Part shown: positions 1 to 13,181 of the stretch, piece after piece
Layout: the number at the start of each line of letters is the position of its first letter
Position numbering within the stretch: position 1 is the stretch's first letter
From: Papaver somniferum
Lineage: Eukaryota > Streptophyta > Magnoliopsida > Ranunculales > Papaveraceae
Length of the DNA stretch: 64,000 bases
NCBI RefSeq assembly: GCF_003573695.1
Contig: NC_039365.1
Coordinates: 131,279,466-131,343,465 of the forward strand
Direction of reading: 5' to 3'
Notes under the pieces: generated by a model
The model's database searches: none
Told to the model about the DNA's origin: nothing
Seen by the model: the letters and a program-made list of their open reading frames with translations, nothing else
Made by a program: the position numbers and the translations under genes

Positions 1-20
1 TTGTCAAGTGGGGGGGGGGG

Positions 21-860
21 GTGGATATTGTTGGACCTTTGATAGATGGAACCTCGTATAGAAAATATCTTATTCTGTCTACGGATTACTTCGCCAAGTG
101 GGTGGAAGCGAAGGCTTTGGAAAGAATTAGGGACACAGATGTCTTTAAGTTCTTGTTTGAGCAAATCATATGCAGGTTCGGAATACCAGCCGCCATAGTC
201 TCTGACAATGGCAAGCAGCTGCAAGGAAAGAACATCTACATGTTGTTCGATACTTTCAACATTCAGAAAAACAAGTCCAATCCTATATTCCCTAAGAGCA
301 ATGGGCAAGCGGAGGAAACCAACAAAACAATAACGATGAACTTGAAGAAAAATCTAGGAGCATATAAGAAAAGATGGTGCGAACAACTGCACAATGTCCT
401 ATGTGCCTACCGAACTACAAGAAGGGCGGCCACGAGAGAAACTTTATTCTTGCTAACCTACGGAGCCGAAGCGGTCATCCCAACGGAGATAATACTTCCA
501 ACAACAAAAACGGAGGCATGAGAGAAGAATCTAACAACAGACCTAATGTTGGAAAATCTCGATGATCTTGAGGAAAGACGGGAAATGGCTTTGTAAAAGA
601 TGGTAAACTATCAATGAAGGCTAGCTCGTGAATATAACAAACGGGTCATCCCTAGAAACTTTGTGGTCGAATAATACGTGTTACGTCAGATACAACCATA
701 TCAAAGAAAGAAGGAGTGGGGCAAGCTAGTTTCGACATGGGACGGGCCCTACATCATACATGACATCGTCAGAAAAGGGTCATATTACCTAAGGACCCTC
801 AAATGTGAAGTATTTTAACATCCTTGGAATGCAATGTACCTAAAAAAGTACTACCCGTAA
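21..860 (+). pseudogene. Ty3/gypsy integrase, catalytic core and C-terminal region, decayed
   Basis: The open part (21-521) is an integrase core: the first Asp lies in DIVGP at the start, the second in SDNGKQ, and the Glu in NGQAEETNK, giving the D,D,E triad that joins retroelement DNA to the chromosome. TDYFAKWVEA and the CAYRTT / LTYGAEAVIPTE motifs are typical of Tat-like integrases. Past the TGA at 519-521 the same protein continues in another frame: REYNKRV, a GPYIIHDIV-like block and a final KKYYP before a stop at 858-860. Several internal stops (for example at about 595 and 670) make it non-functional. The window starts inside the gene, so the zinc-binding N-terminus is not visible. 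Confidence 0.88.
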
Positions 861-1579
861 GAGAATGGTGATTACTCAGAAGAAGAAAGGAACGGTCCAT
901 GACCCACCTTGTTCTATCCTTGATCAAAGGTATTATAAACCTTACTAATCAGTGAAAGAAACTTTTTGCTAAAGAGTTAGTTTCGATTAATACAATTGGG
1001 TTAGAATGGACACCCTCCGTCAGGATTGACGATGAGACAAGGCAAGACATAACTGCGCATATGTCAATACTCGGATCCTCGGGGCAATAGATCCCTTCAT
1101 GAGGCAATACGAAATAGTAAGATATACCCTATAAAGATACCTTGTCGAAGTAAAGCAGTCTTCGTGCTGAACGCATAGGGTTACAGGAAAACTATTGCCC
1201 ACGTAGGAACCTTCGCTACCACGGTACCTTCTATCCAAAGGATACTTAAGTAGGACGATGAATGTTCCACCCAAGGTTAAACATACCTTAGCACCTTGTG
1301 ATGACTTGAATGTGCGATCAACTAAACACAATACGTCTACAAACAAAATATTCATGCAATAACATAGGTAAAGTAATAATGTTATCGAAGTACGACTGAC
1401 ATGTCTTAAAAAGTTGCAGATAAAGAAGGTTCAAATCATCACGAAGAATTGTTTCGAGAAAAGGGGAAAACACAAAGGCACCTAAGTTGAGGGCATAATA
1501 CAACAAAGAGTTCAGTTAAGATAAGTTGGACACGACAGGATCAAGGGTAATGAAGACGAGGAAAGACAACTCCTTCAGC
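861..1579. other. Non-coding spacer between Tat1 integrase and the convergent antisense gene
   Basis: I see no protein similarity. Short minus-strand open frames (1020-1355, 1318-1506) have no recognisable motifs. The stretch lies between two convergent 3' ends, as 3' untranslated sequence of both transcription units would. Confidence 0.5.
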
Positions 1580-3854
1580 TTAGAGCTCGGCTTCCGCAAA
1601 GGCAGCATTGATGTAATCAATGGCAGAACGCTCAAATTGCACCTTCATCTGGGAGTACTGAGCCTCCAGATCCGAAACCGATTTCTAACAAAGATCCATC
1701 ACCTGAGTACTAAGCTGATCATTAGCTTGCTGGAGAGCCTCATCCTTAGACTTAGCGGCAGCATCAAACTGACGAGGCATCTCCAGTGAAGATATTTGGC
1801 CTTCAAGACGGCTAATCTATGCATTTGCACCCACCAGCTTCTCTTGGAGACATGCGAATACAAAAGGTGTAAGTGAGGAGGAAAGATATCAAAGGACACA
1901 AAGACTGCTGCTGAAATATAAGAACCCTAAGCTACCTCTTGCATGGCTAAGGGATTCTTCTAAACTATGCTAAGCCTCAGCAAGATCAACCTCAGCTGCA
2001 TCAAGATCCTCCATAAGAGTATCACGTTCAATCCGGAGGTCATCAACATCAATTCGGAGCGAAGCATTCTCAGAGGATAAAACTTGGTAAACATTCTCTA
2101 ACTCTTCCAACCTCTTAACTAAGGATGCATGGGACATGGAAGATGGAGCGGATCCAACGTCGACAATTCTATTATTAAGAGAAGATACCTCAGAAGAGAA
2201 AACGTTATACTCTGCAGTAACCTTAGCCAACGAAGCACAAACATCTTCGAAATCTGCATGATATTTCTTGCGGATGATTTCTTGGGTTGAGAGGCGTCTC
2301 TCAACTAAGGAAATATCCTCCTTTTGCTTTAAAATGAGGCCCTCTTTCCACTTAAGGGCTTCGTCACACTCTTTACGAAGCAAAGCCATCTGCTTCAAAA
2401 GATCCGCGTTATAAGCATATTCAATAGAAAGTTGGGCTTCGTTATGAACAATCACGTTCATTAATCTATCAGACTTCTTCTGATAATACCAAGCATCGGA
2501 GGTCAACTTAGCTACTTGCTCCCGGAGATGTCTAAGCTCAATAGAGCTACCAGCTGGAAAGCGTAGGTTGTCTCAGGACTATGCAACCAAACAAAAGCAA
2601 AAACAAAGCTAAAGGGAAGGAGAAACGAACCTATAACTTCGAAAGACTCAGCAGCCAGGGTAGAATCGGCAGCTTTGCGCCCATCCTCAGCAAATTTAGC
2701 ATCATTTTTAGCTCTCTCAAGAGTCAACAAACAAGCCTCCAAGGATCTCTGAGTATTTCTCAGTTCATCTACCAACAAAGGTACCTTAGAAGCAGAAGCA
2801 GCATCACCAGGCAAAGGCTGTTGTGTGCTAACAAGGGCATACTCTTGACGAGCGCGCTCCAACAGAGCATTCAAGTGAGTACACTTAGCCCAAAACTTGA
2901 ACAAGGTACAACCCACATCTATTTGTTTGCAAATCTGCAAAGAACGAAGCATAAGAACATACGAAAGTTCAAATCAAACCATGAAACAATCAAGTAAGAA
3001 ATCACTTACTGAGAACAACGAAAGACGGGGAGGAAAAGGCTACAAAAAAAGCAAAATGAAAAACCTCCAAGGAAAACGAAGGTTACCTCATGAGAAGTAG
3101 CAGGGTTGAAAACCCAAGGCTGATATACATCATACTTGTCAGGCAAGGAAAGAGCTGCACGAGGGACGTTGGGATCTGCAGTAGTAAAACCGTATGCCCA
3201 AGGACCCACCACACGAAGGGGAGTACGATCCTAGCGATCATCATGATCAAGACGGATGCGGTCAGACTTCGGCAAAGGTAGCATAACATAATTAGGGATA
3301 ACAATAAAACCAGTCTTATCAATCTCCTCCAGCAGACGAAGGCTGTTACCTTCCCTAATTTTCCTAGCAGTAACATGGATACGACGAGGGCCAACACTCC
3401 AAAGAAGAAGATTACTCTTCTGAATAGCATCAACATACGTAGCATTGAAGTTGACAGGGGTATAATCCTCCTGCTTAGACCTTCCATTAACAAAGGGGTC
3501 ATAAGAATTCAAAGTAGTCTTTCCCTTACTACGGTACCAGCTCTCACGAAGGGCATGCCAGTAATTACCAGTATACTGCATAACTCCTCGAACTTGAGTC
3601 TTGTTCACCGGGTCATCCATGGTAGACAAAACGTCATAGTAGAAGGGATCCTTTCTAGTAAACAAAGGGAGGAGCATGCCTGCGGCCAGCTGACCAACAC
3701 TAATCAAAAGGTTGTTCTCATCATAAGGAAAATTTCGGATCAGGGACTCGGTGAGAACATCAGGGCCATCCACAAAGGAAATCTCAAACTTATGGAGGAG
3801 AAAAGACTTGGTGATCTCAGCTAAAGATAAGCGAGCGTAGTTATCCTTGTCACG

Positions 3855-5428
3855 TGATGTGATTTGTAGATAGTGGTAAAAGTGGTTCGATTCTCAGACT
3901 TGTGAAGGATATTAATTAGACTTAAATTCTAATATTAAAATAGAAAACTCACTAAGAATTATAGCAAACTCAATCAAAGGTGATATCAATACTAAAAGAA
4001 ACACCGAGGCTAAGATTCCACTATTTTCCAAGTTCAAAGTGATTAAACCAATACTTATATTTATGCAATTTTCTCGTTTAATTTGATTCTAAAATATTGC
4101 AACAAGTAGATTTTCAAAAGTAGTAATTGTAAATACCAAGTATGAAGCATCAAAAGTCTTAAAACTAAGCATACTCCATCAAAATAGATCACAATCACTC
4201 AAATAAAAATCATATTCAATAATAGTTCAAGGCAAATAATCATATAATTATTGCAAATAAAAAGATAAAATAGAATATACCACTTTTTGTTGGAAAAATA
4301 GCTTCCTCTATCGCCTCAGCAATGGGGTTTAGCTCCTCATCATGATCTCAAAATATGTGTTTGTTGATCAAAAGATGATTAAAAGAGTGAAAAGTAATAA
4401 CACAGATTGTTTGCAACAATGTATTGGTGTTGCAAAACAGCTGTTATAATGGAACTGTTACAGAAAACTGTTGTAAGTACTGTTGCTTCGTCGCTGATTT
4501 TAAGACCCTAGAATACGACTGTCCTGCACAACTTAATTTTCTTCAGCTGTTAAACAACGACACTGTTCAGCGACTGCTTCCCGTGCGTCAATGTTCTTCG
4601 CGTTCTTCCTCTTCAGCAGCAGCAGCAGCAGAAACAGAGTTTGGTAAAGCTCTGATTTCTTCTTCTCTGGCTCTCCTTAGGTTCCCAAACTCTCGACACC
4701 TCTTGTATATGACCCAATACATCTATTTATATCAAAAATACCGATTAAATCTCTCCCAAATCTTCCAAAATTTCTTTCCTTCTCTTCACGGCCAAGTTGC
4801 GGCAATTTCTTGTTTTAGAAGTTCTACGCGTTTCTGAGCTTTCCTTTTTATTCTAAACTCTTCCTTAGATAGATACAAATCTTTGGGAAAGTTTATAACA
4901 CTTTAATCTCTCTAAAATTCCCTAAAACAGGTCACACACGTGACTTTCCATATTTTCTATTGTGATAAGAAATCCGTCAATTGAGCCCAGTCTAAACGAT
5001 TTAAACACCCATATTAGATTCCTAGACCCATAAGGAGTCTATCCTATGAAAATCAGAGGTTTAATCGACCTCATACTCCTCCAAATCACGATTGCCAAAA
5101 TTTGTTCTTCACTGCACCTTTTTTTCTCGCCAAAACCTGGTTTTGAAATGTTCAAGATGGTTGCCCCTTATCCAGGGTATGGGTGCGATTAACAACTGCC
5201 TGGAAATGGGATGCCCCTTAGTAATTAGGTTACCCCTTATCCAAAGTGAGGGTTTTGAATAGCAAATGTTCTCCGGGTGCTTTCCGACAACTTTTCGAGC
5301 CAATTGTTTCCAAAAATGTTTATTGGCCAAAAATACTTACAAATAAATAAAACACCATAATAAGTACGAAAATGAGCCCTAACAATATATAGAATCGAGA
5401 CAAATCGGACACAAAAATGTGTCTATCA
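3855..5428 (-). repeat. 3' LTR of the Athila-like element
   Basis: 1574 bases, the partner of 13182-14753. It contains the same (CAG)n-like run (about 4613-4631) and the TATA motif at 4731-4724. It is preceded on minus by the polypurine tract at 5446-5429. Confidence 0.93.
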
Positions 5429-5446
5429 AATACCCCCAAACCTATT
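5429..5446 (-). other. Polypurine tract next to the Athila-like 3' LTR
   Basis: Minus strand reads AATAGGTTTGGGGGTATT directly before the 3' LTR start, the expected place for plus-strand DNA priming. A second G-rich copy (TTTGGGGGTGGGG) at about 6482-6496 may be an additional tract. Confidence 0.6.
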
Positions 5447-6659
5447 ATTTGCTAGTCCTCGAGCAAAAATAAAATAGAAATAAAATCCTAACTCACTGTC
5501 GCAGGCATCGTCGATTGCATTTAGCGTATGCAATAAGCCTTTAAACCCCTAGGTGTCCCTAGTGGCGGAGTGTTGTCTCCGGAGGGCTTACCAGAGGTAT
5601 ACCCACAAAACCTTTATACTCCAGACCCTAGCTATCTACACAGAACCTTGGAAGGCACTAAAGAATCTCCTTGGTTGGCATACTTATTGACTACAGGAGG
5701 AAGTACCCTGATGCGAAATTCCAATTGTTGTACACGAGTTTGCACTCAAGCATACTAAAATTCATATGAAGTGACAGAGCTCTACTCAGATAGTCGCACT
5801 ATGGACATCAATATCCGGAGTCAAAACTAATCACATGGATAGATCAAGAAGATGGATATAGAAAAACATAGATGGTTTTGATGTTTACTAGGTGAACGGT
5901 GTTTCTCATATCTGTCTGAAGGCCTCCGCCAAAATGAACCTATCCTAATGGACTGAGATACGGTCTGACTAATATCAACACACTGGCATATACAAGGGTA
6001 CCAGTGTCGATAATCCTAACTCTAGGTCAACACAACTGGCATATACAAGGGTTCCAGTGGTCGACTTTATTGAATTTATTCCAGTTGGTCTGATGGTCTG
6101 GTCTCTTTTTTTTCTTTTTTTTTTTTTTTTTTTTTTTTTTGTATCTCAATCACTCTAATTCACCCTAGCATTGGTAACAACTTGAATCGTGAGCCCCACC
6201 TAATCACTTAGAGAAACATAGTTTAAAAACAAAACAAAATAAAAACAGAAGTGAAAAGGACTCAACGAGATATGGTGAAACTATCATGTTATTTCTAACA
6301 CCTGAGCTCTGTGCTTTTATGAATAGACTCTTTAGATGTTGCCATCTAGTCAGATTGGTTCCTCAACTCCTACAACCAAAATGCTTCCATCCACTTAGAT
6401 TGGTTAGTGCCATCCTTAATAGGGATAAATTTCTAGGCTCTGGAGTTTATTTATTGCAACGAAAAGGTAACAAAAAGTTCTACCCCACCCCCAAACTTAA
6501 ATCTAACATTGTCCTCAATGTTTCTAATCAAAGAACAGTACCAAAAATATAAGTAACATGAGGAAATAGTAAAGAGAGAAGTCGGAAAGATAGTACCTGG
6601 GTGAAGTGTAACCAAAAACCTACAAAAATATTATACAACATACAAAATCGCCTCGATGG
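5447..6659 (-). other. Athila-like 3' non-coding region, no env-like gene
   Basis: About 1.2 kb between the end of integrase and the PPT. It contains a ~36-base T run (about 6106-6140) and a G-rich tract on minus at 6482-6496. No long open frame resembling the Athila env-like ORF is seen. Confidence 0.6.
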
Positions 6660-7420
6660 TCAATCAAGGTAAACAGGGTCCTCCAGAGGGACCTCCTCAA
6701 CATCACCTGTAGGAAAAGGCTCTAAAAAGGGCTTCAATCGCTGACCGTTAACCTTCGAAGAACTACTACCATCTGGTGTCTCAATCTCAACAGCGCCATG
6801 AGGAAAAACAGTACGGACCACAAAAGGACCGGTCCACCGAGAGCGCAACTTCCCGGGGAATAGATGCAAACGAGTGTCATACAGAAGAACTTTTTGACCT
6901 GGAGAAAATGACTTTCGTAAAATATTCCTATCATGCACAAGTTTCATTTTGTTCTTATACTCCTTAGCACTATCGTATGCATCTCTACGAATCTCGTCCA
7001 ACTCATTGAGCTGGAGCTTTCTTTGAGCTCCTGCCTTGTCAAGTGAAAAGTTTAAGTTCTTAATAGCCCAATAGGCTCGATGCTCTAACTCAACAGGCAG
7101 GTGACATGCCTTGCCAAACACTAAACGATAAGGTGACATTCCAATGGGTTAAACGCAGTACGGTAAGCCCATAAGGCATCAGTAAGCCTCGACGACCAGT
7201 CTTTCCTATTTGGATTAACTGTTTTCTCTAGAATACGTTTAATTTCCCTATTGGAAACCTCTACCTGACCACTAGTCTGAGGGTGATATGGGGTTGCTAC
7301 TTTATGGGTAATACCGTATTGTTTCATTAAAAGAGCAAACGGTCTATTACAAAAGTGTGAACCTCCATCACTAATTATAGCTCGCGGCGTACCAAAACGT
7401 GTAAGTATATTCTCTTTCAA
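6660..7420 (-). pseudogene. Athila-type integrase catalytic core and C-terminus
   Basis: Two overlapping frames (7420-7121 and 7139-6660) cover the rest of integrase: [16 protein letters not shown] (second Asp), [18 protein letters not shown] (Glu), WAYRTAFNP, then [24 protein letters not shown] and the C-terminal [11 protein letters not shown] ... WTGPFVV block. A frame shift falls in the SPYRLVFG region at about 7125. The pol reading ends at 6660. Confidence 0.87.
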
Positions 7421-7428
7421 AAACTGGA

Positions 7429-8277
7429 CTACGACCCTGTGGTCATTCGTTTACACGGAACCGCCTCAACCCACTTAGACACATAGTCTACAGCGACAAG
7501 TATGTAAAGATAACCAAACGAAATAGGAAATGGACCCATAAAATCAATGCCCCACACATCAAAGACCTCAATCACTAAAATAGGGTTCAAAGGCATCATA
7601 TTTCTACGGGAAATGGTTCCTAACTTCTGGCAACGCTCACAAGAAACACAATGACTATGGGAATCTTTAAACAACGAAGGCCAGTAAAATCCACACTGCA
7701 AAATCTTAGCAGCAGTCTTCTTAGCACTAAAATGACCCCCACATGCATGTTCATGACAAAAGGAGATAATACTAGACTGGTCACTCTCAGATACACATCT
7801 CCTAATAATCTGGTCCGGACAATACTTAAACAGATAAGGATCGTCCCAAAAGAAATGCTTAACCTCGGCTAAAAACCTAGAACGATCTTGCTTACCCCAA
7901 TGTTGAGGGGTTCGACCAGTAACAAGATAATTCACTATATTTGCATACCAAGGTGATTGGGAAACAGAGAACAATTGTTCATCAGGAAAGCTATCCCTTA
8001 TAGGAAGGGAATCACTAGGGGAACTAACAACTAGCCTAGACAAGTGGTCTGCTACTACATTTTCTGCACCCTTTTTGTCTCTAATGTCTGGGGAAAATTC
8101 CTGTAACAATAGGATCCATCTAATCAATCTAGGTTTGGTATCCTTCTTAGATAAAAGGTATTTCAAAGCAGCATGATCTGTATAGATTATGATCTTAGAA
8201 CCTAATAGGTAGGACCTAAACTTATCCAAGGCAAACACGATGGCTAAAAGTTCCTTCTCGGTAGTTGTGTAGTTCAT
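7429..8277 (-). pseudogene. Athila-type RNase H and integrase N-terminal half
   Basis: Begins with RNase H ([38 protein letters not shown]). It then passes through a linker to the integrase HHCC zinc site ([14 protein letters not shown] ... CVSCERCQ) and the first catalytic Asp in [10 protein letters not shown], followed by [12 protein letters not shown]. The frame ends at 7429 and integrase continues at 7420. Catalytic residues seen are intact; the lesion is the frame change. Confidence 0.88.
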
Positions 8278-8288
8278 TTGGGCATCAT

Positions 8289-9001
8289 TCAGAGTTTTGC
8301 ATAATAAATCACATGAAGTAATTTGTTTTCTCGTTGTCCTAAAACGACGCCTATAGCATAATCTGAAGAATCACACATAATCTCAAAGGGTAGGTTCCAG
8401 TTAGGTGCCTGGACTATCGGGGCAGTAGTGAGTAAAGTTTTAAGCTTCTCAAAAGCCTCTAAACAAGCATCATCAAAGACAAACTTAACATCTTTTGCAA
8501 GCAAATTGCAAAGAGGTCTAGAAATCAAGCTAAAATCCTTAATGAATCGACGGTAAAAACCTGCATGCCCTAGGAATGACCTAATATCTTTTACGGTTTT
8601 GGGACCTGTAAAGTCTTAATAAGGTCAACTTTGGCTTTGTCTACCTCTATACCCTTTGAAGAGACGATGTGCCCTAACACAATTCCTGATTTAACCATGA
8701 AATGGCATTTTTCCCAATTAAGCACTAAATTTTTTTCCTTACACCTAGTCAACACTAATGTCAAATGATGCAAGCACTCATCGAAAGATGAACCAAACAC
8801 TGAAAAATCATCCATAAAGACCTCTAAGAACCGTTCTACCATATCAGAAAATATGCTCATCATACAACGCTGAAAAGTTGGGGGCATTACATAGCCCGAA
8901 AGGCATGCGTCTATACGCAAAGGTACCAAAGGGACAGGTAAAAGTGGTTTTCTCTTGGTCTTCTGGGGCAATAACGATCTGATTATAACAGGAGTAGCCA
9001 T
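8289..9001 (-). pseudogene. Athila-type RT C-terminal half and start of RNase H, two frames
   Basis: Two frames joined by an indel near 8590. 9001-8591 holds the RT catalytic box FMDDFSVFG (F/YxDD intact), HLTLVLTRC, WEKCHF and GIVLGHIVSSKGIEVDKAK. 8528-8289 continues with SRPLCNLLAKDVKF, FEKLKTLLTTAPI and [15 protein letters not shown], the RT thumb and beginning of RNase H. Another indel separates it from the RNase H frame at 8277. Confidence 0.85.
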
Positions 9002-11339
9002 CTAAGAAGCAATAGTGACTATGTCCAGCTAATCGCTCTAGCATTTGGTCGATAAAAGGAAGGGGAAAGTGATTCCTTGTGACCTTGTTCAATTTCCTAT
9101 AGTCAATACACACACGCCATCCCGTGGTCACTCGGGTTGGGATTAATTCATTATTATCATTCTGGACTACAGTGATACCTGATTTCTTGGGGACAACCTG
9201 AACAGGGCTGACCCACTTACTGTCTGAAATTGGGTAAATAATACCCGCATCTAACAACTTAAGCACCTCTTTTCGAACTACCTCTTTCATGTTAGGGTTC
9301 AGTCGACGTTGCATCTCCCTAGAAGGTTTGGAGTCTTCCTCTAAATGAATCTGATGCATACACACAGTAGGACTTATACCCTTAATGTCTGCTATAGTCC
9401 ACCCTAAAGCTTCCTTATTGTCTTGAAGTACATTTACTAGCCTACTTTCCTGATCACTATCCAAATTGGAAGCTACAATCACAGGTAAAGTCTCAGATGG
9501 GCCTAAAAACACATACTTTAGAGTATCGGGTAGTGGTTTAAGGTCCAACTTTGGGGGCTCTTCTAAAGAAGGAATTAGGGTAGTCTCAGAAACTGGTAAC
9601 GGTTCGAACCTAGCTTTCCATCTATCAGTGTCTAACACAGGGGTAGAATCTAATAGAGCATTCACCTGTTCAATAGTGCTATCGTCGTCAAAATCTAAAC
9701 CAAAATGGGATAGACAACTTTCTAATGGGTCTTCAGACAAGATGTTTGGTAATGACTCCTGAACTAAGGCTTCTATCATGTTCACCTCCTCAACACATGT
9801 GTCATCTAGCTCATGAGGTTGCTTACTGACATTAAAAATGTTCATCTCCATAGTCATATTACCAAAAGATAAACTCATCACACCATTTCGACAGTTAATG
9901 ATCGCATTAGACGTAGCTAAAAATGGGCGACCTAAAATCACAGGTATCTGGTTCTCTGGGTCAGGGACAGGTTGGGTATCTAGGACCACGAAATCCACTG
10001 GATAAATAAACTTGTCGACCTCAATAAGAACATCCTCGATAACACCTCGAGGGATTTTAACAGACCTATCAGCTAACTGCAGTGTCATCTGAGTAGGTTT
10101 CATTTCACCAAGTCCTAGCTGTAAGTATACATGGAATGGCAGTAAGTTCACACTGGCTCCTAAGTCAAGTAAAGCTTTTTCTACCCGGAAGTTACCTATT
10201 GTGCAAGCAATGGTAGGAGAACCTGGGTCTTTGTACTTTGGAGTTGTGGTGTTCTGAATGATTGAACTTACGTGACTAGCTAAAAAGGCTTTCTTATGGA
10301 CGCTAAGTTTTCGCTTTCGCGTACACATATCCTTAAGGAACTTGGCATAAGCAGGAATTTGCCTAATTGCATCTAATAAGGGAAGGTTTATGGTAACTTG
10401 CTTAAAAACCTCCACTATGTCATTAAAGTTCGATTCCTTCTTTGTTGGTACTAATAGCTGAGGAAATGGGGCTCTAGGCCTAAAATCAGACCTTTCAGGA
10501 ACCGAATTCACATCATCAGAAACTTTATCAGTCTCTTCAGCTACTGGTCCTGAGAGGTGAGATCCTGAGGGGTGAACTACAGTATGTTCACTATCGGGCA
10601 TGGTTACCTTATTGTCTACAACTCTACCACTTCTAAGGGTTCTAACAACATTCAATTGATTCGATGGTTTTGCACCTAATTCATGAACTCCTCTAGGGTT
10701 GGGTTGTGTTTGACTAGGAAACTTACCTTTTTCTCTCAAAGAATCACTTATCAGACCAACCTGGGTTTTTAACTCGGAAATAGCCTGACTATTTTCTTGT
10801 CCTATCCTGTTACTAGCTTGTAGACTCTGTTCTACGGATAACTGGAATTTTGCAGTTTGCTGAGTTAACAAGGCGAGAGATTCCTCTAAACTTAGGATTT
10901 TCTTATCTGACTGATTCTGAAACTGAGCTAGTCCTGAAGGATTCTTAGTATAGCCAAAACCTGGGGGAGCATTAGAATTACTAAACTGACCTTGACTTTG
11001 GCCCTTAGACCACGAAAGGTTCGGATGGTTTCTCCAACCAGGATTATAGGTTTCTGAATATGGGTCAATCTTTTGACGGTTATCAAATCTATTATTATTA
11101 TAAAGAGCATTGGCCTGCTCTTCAATATTCTGGCCTTCCCAAAAAGGCTCCACTCTACCACTAGTCTGGCCCACTTCTAAGGCTTCTAACCTTTTTGCTA
11201 TAGCATCAATTTTGGCATCTGATTCATAGCCTCCTTCTACCCTATTAACGTTTCCTCTACTTAAAAGAATTGTTTTCTGGGGTTCCCTACTATTTTCCCA
11301 TTGCTGGGTTTTTTCGGCGATTTCATTAAAAAATTCCAT
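8844..11339 (-). pseudogene. Athila-type gag C-terminus, protease and RT N-terminal half
   Basis: Residues 1-270 are Gln/Asn-rich Gag C-terminus; I see no CCHC knuckle. Around residues 370-480 is the aspartic protease: ALLDLGASVNLLP is the active-site loop and VILGRPFLATSNA the C-terminal flap-side motif. RT follows from about residue 650: KWVSPVQVVPKKSG, VCIDYRKLNKVTRNHFPLP, then CFLDGYSCYNQI, holding the first catalytic Asp (the usual second Gly is Cys here). The frame breaks after FGLCNAP, near 8890-9000, and RT continues in the frame 9001-8591. Protease cuts the polyprotein; RT copies RNA to DNA. Confidence 0.88.
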
Positions 11340-12166
11340 CGCCCCGCATCAACAGTTTGGTTTTCAAATCCACCAGTGCATAGAGACTCAACCATGGTCG
11401 TTGTCGAATAATCTAAACCCTCATAAAGGATCTGAACTAGCCTAACCTTTTCTAAACCATGATGAGGACACTGGGATAATAAATCATTGAACCTTTCCAA
11501 ATACCTATATAAAGATTCTCCCTCTTGTTGTGAAAATGTGCATACTTGCGTCCTAATAGACGATGTTTTGTGCCTAGGGAAAAACTTATTGAAAAAGGCA
11601 GATGTAAGTTGTTCATATGTCTCAATTGACTCGGAGTCCAAACTATACAGCCACGACTTGGCCTTATCTTTCAGGGAAAATGGGAATAACCTAAGTTTCA
11701 AAGCATCATCATCTAAGCCTCTAATTCTTAGAGTACTACAAATTTCCTCAAAATCCCTAACATGGTAATAAGGGTTTTCATTTTCTTTCCCTAAAAAGAT
11801 TGGGAGCATCTGTAAGGTCCCAGGTTTCAGTTCATAGGGTGCCTCCGTTTCAGCTAACTTAATACACGAAGGACGGGTAATCCTAGTTGGATTCAACAAA
11901 GCTTTCAAAGTTGCCATTTCTGGCACTATCAGAGCAACAGGGATTCTGTCCCCAGTCAAAGGACGTTCAAAAACAAACTCTTCAAAAGTTGGACTTTCTA
12001 GATTAAGGTAATCGAGACACTTCGAACTACTAGGTTTCTCTTTAACAAATCTACCTAGTGCGTCTCTTTTACGTTCAGGCATACAATAAAATTTTCTAAA
12101 TTGGAAGGGTAAGCAAACACAGATCAAGTCCGACTCAACCAAATCAAACCTATTGATTTCTAGCAA
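11261..12166 (-). pseudogene. Athila-type gag, N-terminal and capsid part
   Basis: Encodes the structural Gag that packages element RNA. After an N-terminal stretch (an alternative start is the Met of MPERKRDALG at 12082) the capsid region carries the retrotrans_gag signature: YELKPGTLQMLPIF, LRLFPFSLKDKAKSWL, FFNKFFP, then EGESLYRYLERFNDLL and CPHHGL. The frame is lost in a GGGG run near 11340. The following open frame (from 11339, MEFFNEIAEKTQQWE) is clearly the continuation of the same protein one frame away. No known slippery heptamer is present, so I read it as a single-base indel, not programmed frameshifting. Confidence 0.85.
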
Positions 12167-13158
12167 ACAAAAAGCATGATGGCTCCACTTAGATTGTTTC
12201 TAGACCAGCTTCTAATCCTTCGAACGGGAATTCGTTACAATTTAAGCAAACCCCTCTGAAATCAATTCGAGTTAACGTAAGTTGAATAGAGGCGAGGGAA
12301 TCTCGATGGATCTTTGATACCCAAGGCCTCACCGGCATTACAAGGCGGCGCAGTCACGCATTCAACTTACATAAACCGTCAAGAACTTCGAAGTATGCTT
12401 AAAAGAGTAACCAATATTTTTCGAATGACTTTCCTGTTAAGCTCGTTACCTATCGGTCTCGTTCTAGTCAAAATTTTAGGCTTAGGTTCGCGTAGGTTAC
12501 GTGTTCCTAAAGCGGGCAAGAAAAGAACGGTGATGAAATCCGAACCCTTATCTTGTATGGCCAGGCCTTGCCCTTTACTAGAAAAATAAATGTCTGTATT
12601 CAGTCCTCAACATATATGCATACGAAGGAGTCCAGTAACTCGCTGACAGGGGATTCGCGAGTGTTTAGAATCATACCTCCCGTTCCAGACGGGGGATGAA
12701 TCATTTTTAGTCGACTCGGGCCACTGACTCCAATGTCTAGTGTACGAACCCAAGGTGCAGAGACAATATCGTAATTGTCCTCCTTCTCTGCAAACAATTT
12801 ATATTTAAAGTACCCTTCCGTAGGGTAACAAAAAAAATAATATCCCAAAGTCCAAAACTCCAAAAGTCCAAAAAAATAAAGAAAAATTACAAAAATAATA
12901 AACCCTAATACAAATTTTTTTCAAAAGAAAATAAACAAACCCTAAACTAAAATTGTATAAAATAAAATTGTCTTCTTTTCTGTTCTTTTTGCTTTAATCT
13001 TTAGCTCCAAGTATTTATGAAATCACCAAACTCTTTGGCTCAATTTTCTTTATGATCCAGAACTTGTAGACACAAGATAAATACCCAAAAACATAAAAAA
13101 GGACAAAAAAATAAATAAATAAAAAATAAATAAATAAATCTAAAACCGTAAAAACAAC
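12167..13158 (-). other. Untranslated leader of the Athila-like element
   Basis: About 1 kb between primer-binding site and gag, with A/T homopolymer runs at about 12820-13135 and no recognisable protein. Open frames here (12314-12589 plus, 12600-12863 minus) show no known motif. Confidence 0.6.
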
Positions 13159-13176
13159 TCCGCGTCGGCGGTGCCA
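13159..13176 (-). other. Primer-binding site of the Athila-like element
   Basis: Minus-strand TGGCACCGCCGACGCGGA starts five bases after the 5' LTR. It corresponds to TGGCGCCGCCGACGCGGA at 31595-31612 in the second Athila-like element. Athila elements typically prime from tRNA-Asp (TGGCGCCGTTGCC...); this site is a diverged version of that pattern, so the tRNA is inference. Confidence 0.6.
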
Positions 13177-13181
13177 AAAAT

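Noticed and set aside
4424..4837. 137-codon plus-strand open frame, with a near twin at 13751-14164
   Set aside because: Both copies lie at the same place inside the paired Athila-like LTRs, antisense to the element, with a CAG-repeat Ala run. The pairing is explained by LTR identity, not by a gene.
11325..11345. Programmed frameshift between gag and pol of the Athila-like element
   Set aside because: No X-XXY-YYZ heptamer; only a GGGG run. Five more frame changes downstream show general decay.
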